Origin: an uncultured Lachnospiraceae bacterium
GTDB lineage: Bacteria; Bacillota; Clostridia; Lachnospirales; Lachnospiraceae
NCBI GenBank assembly: GCA_902783305.1
Contig: CACZQU010000106.1
Location: 1 to 7,853 of the forward strand
DNA length: 7,853 nt
Direction of reading: 5' to 3'
Shown: piece by piece, positions 6,453 through 7,853 of the stretch
Layout of the letters: each line of letters starts with the position of its first letter
Position numbering within the stretch: the stretch's first letter is position 1
Program-made: the position numbers and the translations under genes
Notes under the pieces: model-generated
Told to the model about the DNA's origin: nothing
Database searches by the model: none
The model's input: the letters and a program-made list of their open reading frames with translations, nothing else

Positions 6453-6480
6453 TTGTATTGTTGATTTACCATGCTAAAAT
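6453..6480 (+). promoter_or_regulatory. Second, overlapping candidate promoter (extended -10)
   Basis: TGCTAAAAT at 6472-6480 is an extended -10 (TGn followed by TAAAAT, 5/6). The upstream TTGTAT (6453-6458) is a weak -35 at 16-bp spacing. If used, it gives a leader of about 36 nt ahead of the ATG at 6523. Tandem promoters would suit an abundantly made binding protein. Confidence 0.45.
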
Positions 6481-6522
6481 GATAGTACAAAAAAGCGCTA
6501 TCCGCACAGGAGGAAAAAATTT

Positions 6523-7359
6523 ATGAAAAAATGGATGGGTTTGGTTCTTGCAGGCTTGATGACAGCAGGGATTATGGCAGGAGCGGTATCGGCCGAGGAG
6601 TCGGACTGGGCATACATTGAAGGAAAAGGCAAGATGACAATTGGTATGACATTGTTCGCTCCGATGAATTATTATGATGGCGATGAGTTTGTCGGCTTTG
6701 ATACGGAGCTGGCGAAGGCTGTCGGCGAGAAGCTCGGCCTGGAGATTGAATTTGTCGAAATCAACTGGGATTCCAAGGAAATCGAGCTTAATTCCCAGAA
6801 TATCGACTGCATCTGGAATGGCATGTGCATTACCGAGGAGCGCAAGGAGAACATGTCCATCTCCGATCCTTATCTGTACAACACCCAGGCGATTGTCGTC
6901 AAGGCAGACCGAGAGGAAGAGCTCATGGCGGATGTATCCGGAGCGTATGTCGTTGCGGAGCAGGGATCTACCGGTGAGGGCAAGCTTCTCGGAACGATCG
7001 AGGATGATGACACGGTTGAGGTATCCGCGAAGGAGTATTTTGCCGATGCCAATTATACGGCTGTCGATTCCATGGCAAAGGCTCTGATGGAGGTCAAGGC
7101 AGGCACGGCAGATCTGGCCCTGGTGGACAGTGTATGCGCCCTTGCCATGGTAGGAGAAGGAACGGACTATGATGATATGGTCGTCAACCTTGACAACAAT
7201 TTCGGCCTTCAGGAATACGGAATTGCCTTCAGAAAGGGCAGCGATGTGACGGAGAAGGTAAATGAAGCGATCAAGGAGCTGGCGGAAGATGGCACGATCG
7301 CTGAGATCGCTGCGAAATATGGTCTGGAAGAAGCTTTGATCCCTGTGGAGGCAGAATAA
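6523..7359 (+). CDS. Secreted amino-acid ABC transporter solute-binding protein (family 3)
   Basis: This 278-residue extracytoplasmic protein is predicted to capture an amino acid and deliver it to the permease encoded next. A signal peptide is visible: MKK, a hydrophobic core to about residue 20, and an AVSA-EE type I cleavage site after A24. No lipobox cysteine is present, unlike most monoderm binding proteins. The mature part carries the family-3 signature GFDTELAKAVGEKL, then ITEERKE with R107 at the position that usually binds the ligand carboxylate. D202 in LALVDS occupies the position that usually binds the amino group. The SDPYLYNTQAIVVK hinge-region stretch and C-terminal helix AEIAAKYGLEEALIP are typical. 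The start follows AGGAGG (6508-6513) by 9 nt. Two candidate promoters lie upstream, and a palindrome separates it from the permease. The precise ligand (polar, basic, cystine or glutamine type) cannot be assigned from sequence reading. Confidence 0.92.
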   Translation: MKKWMGLVLAGLMTAGIMAGAVSAEESDWAYIEGKGKMTIGMTLFAPMNYYDGDEFVGFDTELAKAVGEKLGLEIEFVEINWDSKEIELNSQNIDCIWNGMCITEERKENMSISDPYLYNTQAIVVKADREEELMADVSGAYVVAEQGSTGEGKLLGTIEDDDTVEVSAKEYFADANYTAVDSMAKALMEVKAGTADLALVDSVCALAMVGEGTDYDDMVVNLDNNFGLQEYGIAFRKGSDVTEKVNEAIKELAEDGTIAEIAAKYGLEEALIPVEAE

Positions 7360-7374
7360 AGGAATGGTTTGTTT

Positions 7375-7401
7375 TCATCTGAAACACGGATTTGCAGATG
7401 A
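7375..7401 (+). other. Short stem-loop after the binding-protein gene
   Basis: TCATCTG (7375-7381) and CAGATGA (7395-7401) are exact reverse complements around a 13-nt loop, beginning 16 nt after the stop codon. There is no T-run. It is probably minor on its own but adds to the structure protecting or attenuating the transcript between the two transporter genes. Confidence 0.35.
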
Positions 7402-7418
7402 CGGAATTCACTCAGGAG

Positions 7419-7446
7419 CTGTAATGAAATAATTATTTCATTACAG
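7419..7446. other. Perfect 28-bp palindrome between binding-protein and permease genes
   Basis: CTGTAATGAAATAA (7419-7432) is immediately followed by its exact reverse complement, so the palindrome has no central spacer. As RNA it folds to a hairpin of about 12 bp with a 4-nt loop. The sequence after it (ATTACGG) has no T-run, so it is not a standard intrinsic terminator. Within transporter operons such hairpins often stabilise the upstream binding-protein message and reduce expression of downstream genes. A perfect dyad could equally be an operator for a dimeric regulator; the sequence does not distinguish these. Confidence 0.7.
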
Positions 7447-7452
7447 ATTACG

Positions 7453-7484
7453 GTATCCGGCTCAAAGCCCTGGATCCAGGATAC
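7453..7484 (+). other. Composite fold-back with a 12-bp palindrome
   Basis: GTATCC (7453-7458) pairs with GGATAC (7479-7484), and the adjoining GGCT (7459-7462) pairs with AGCC (7466-7469). A competing perfect palindrome, CCTGGATCCAGG (7469-7480), overlaps the right half. The two pairings are mutually exclusive. No riboswitch consensus is recognised. The remaining 130 bases before the permease hold only its ribosome binding site and no convincing promoter. Confidence 0.35.
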
Positions 7485-7601
7485 GTGAATATTAGTTTTT
7501 GGCCGATGGACAAATACTTTTATATCTGGTCCTGCTTCCAGGGCATTGTTTTGTTTTCCGGTAAAATCGTTTCGTTTTGACCGGTCATCCCTGTCTGAAG
7601 G

Positions 7602-7607
7602 AAAGGA
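7602..7607 (+). promoter_or_regulatory. Ribosome binding site for the permease gene
   Basis: AAAGGA, within the purine-rich GAAGGAAAGGAA, lies 8 nt before the ATG at 7616. It is weaker than the AGGAGG sites of the other genes here, consistent with lower synthesis of the membrane subunit than of the binding protein. Confidence 0.6.
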
Positions 7608-7615
7608 ATAGGTAT

Positions 7616-7853
7616 ATGCAGGAAATTGTTAGGACATTGTTTGGGGGATTTGGGGAAAACCTCAGGATTTTTTTGCTGACCCTGGCGATGGCAATTCCGC
7701 TGGGTCTGGTGATCACGCTGGGTTCCATGACTCATTTCAAGCCGGTCCGGTGGATCACGAGAGTATATGTGTGGATTATCCGGGGAACTCCGCTGATGCT
7801 GCAGCTTTTTGTTGTGCTGTATGCGCCGGGACTCCTTTTCAACATCCCCATGC
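7616..7853 (+). CDS. Amino-acid ABC transporter permease (HisM/GlnP family), 3'-partial
   Basis: The frame from ATG 7616 stays open for 79 codons to the window end. It encodes the N-terminal third of a polar-amino-acid permease, the membrane channel that pairs with the binding protein upstream. It opens MQEIVRTLFGGFGENL, followed by a first membrane helix (about residues 16-37, IFLLTLAMAIPLGLVITLG). Next comes a short cytoplasmic stretch, then YVWIIRGTPLMLQLFVVLY (51-69), a hallmark of this family that begins the next membrane segment. The EAA loop that contacts the ATPase lies beyond the window. The 256-bp gap from the binding-protein gene contains hairpins but no clear promoter, so co-transcription with attenuated expression is likely. 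An ATP-binding subunit is expected downstream. Family assignment is firm; ligand is not. Confidence 0.9.
   Translation, partial: MQEIVRTLFGGFGENLRIFLLTLAMAIPLGLVITLGSMTHFKPVRWITRVYVWIIRGTPLMLQLFVVLYAPGLLFNIPM

Noticed and set aside
6674..7087. 137-codon + strand frame overlapping the binding-protein gene
   Set aside because: It is Arg/Ser-rich low-complexity output of a shifted frame within a clearly conserved family-3 binding protein.
7538..7567. Internal promoter for the permease gene using TAAAAT at 7562-7567
   Set aside because: No acceptable -35 hexamer lies 16-18 bp upstream (the bases there are CAGGGC-like); TTGTTT is only 10 bp away.

Overview
The window looks like chromosomal DNA from a monoderm Clostridia bacterium, most likely a gut-type Lachnospiraceae. 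The reasons are an AddA-type (not RecB-type) helicase-nuclease, a CxCGxxGCxE-type ROK sugar kinase, an [FeFe]-hydrogenase maturation GTPase (HydF), strong AGGAGG ribosome binding sites, and moderate G+C (judged by eye, slightly above 50%). The family assignment is inference; no rRNA or other marker gene is present. All recognisable genes are on the + strand.

Layout. (1) 1-3571: addA, cut at its 5' end by the window edge. (2) 3572-3767: a gap holding one copy of a 42-bp interspersed repeat, then a clear sigma-70-type promoter. (3) 3768-4736: ROK-family sugar kinase, probably glucokinase-like. (4) 4737-5055: a 319-bp gap with four consecutive stem-loops, then a possible 8-codon leader ORF whose stop overlaps the next start. 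(5) 5056-6282: hydF. (6) 6283-6522: a repeat-rich gap with the inverted second copy of the 42-bp repeat, a degenerate third copy of its end, and two candidate promoters. (7) 6523-7359: secreted amino-acid-type solute-binding protein. (8) 7360-7615: a gap with a perfect 28-bp palindrome and two other fold-backs. (9) 7616-7853: start of an amino-acid ABC transporter permease, cut by the window end.

How the genes work together. The binding protein and permease are clearly one transporter; an ATPase subunit would be expected just beyond the window. addA normally follows addB, which would lie upstream. The ROK kinase and hydF appear to be separate single-gene units, each set off by structured intergenic DNA. 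They share no obvious pathway beyond fermentative sugar metabolism with H2 release. All coding genes belong to known families. The least explained material is intergenic: the inverted 42-bp repeats around ROK-hydF, the run of hairpins before hydF, the mini-ORF overlapping hydF, and the palindrome between the binding protein and the permease.
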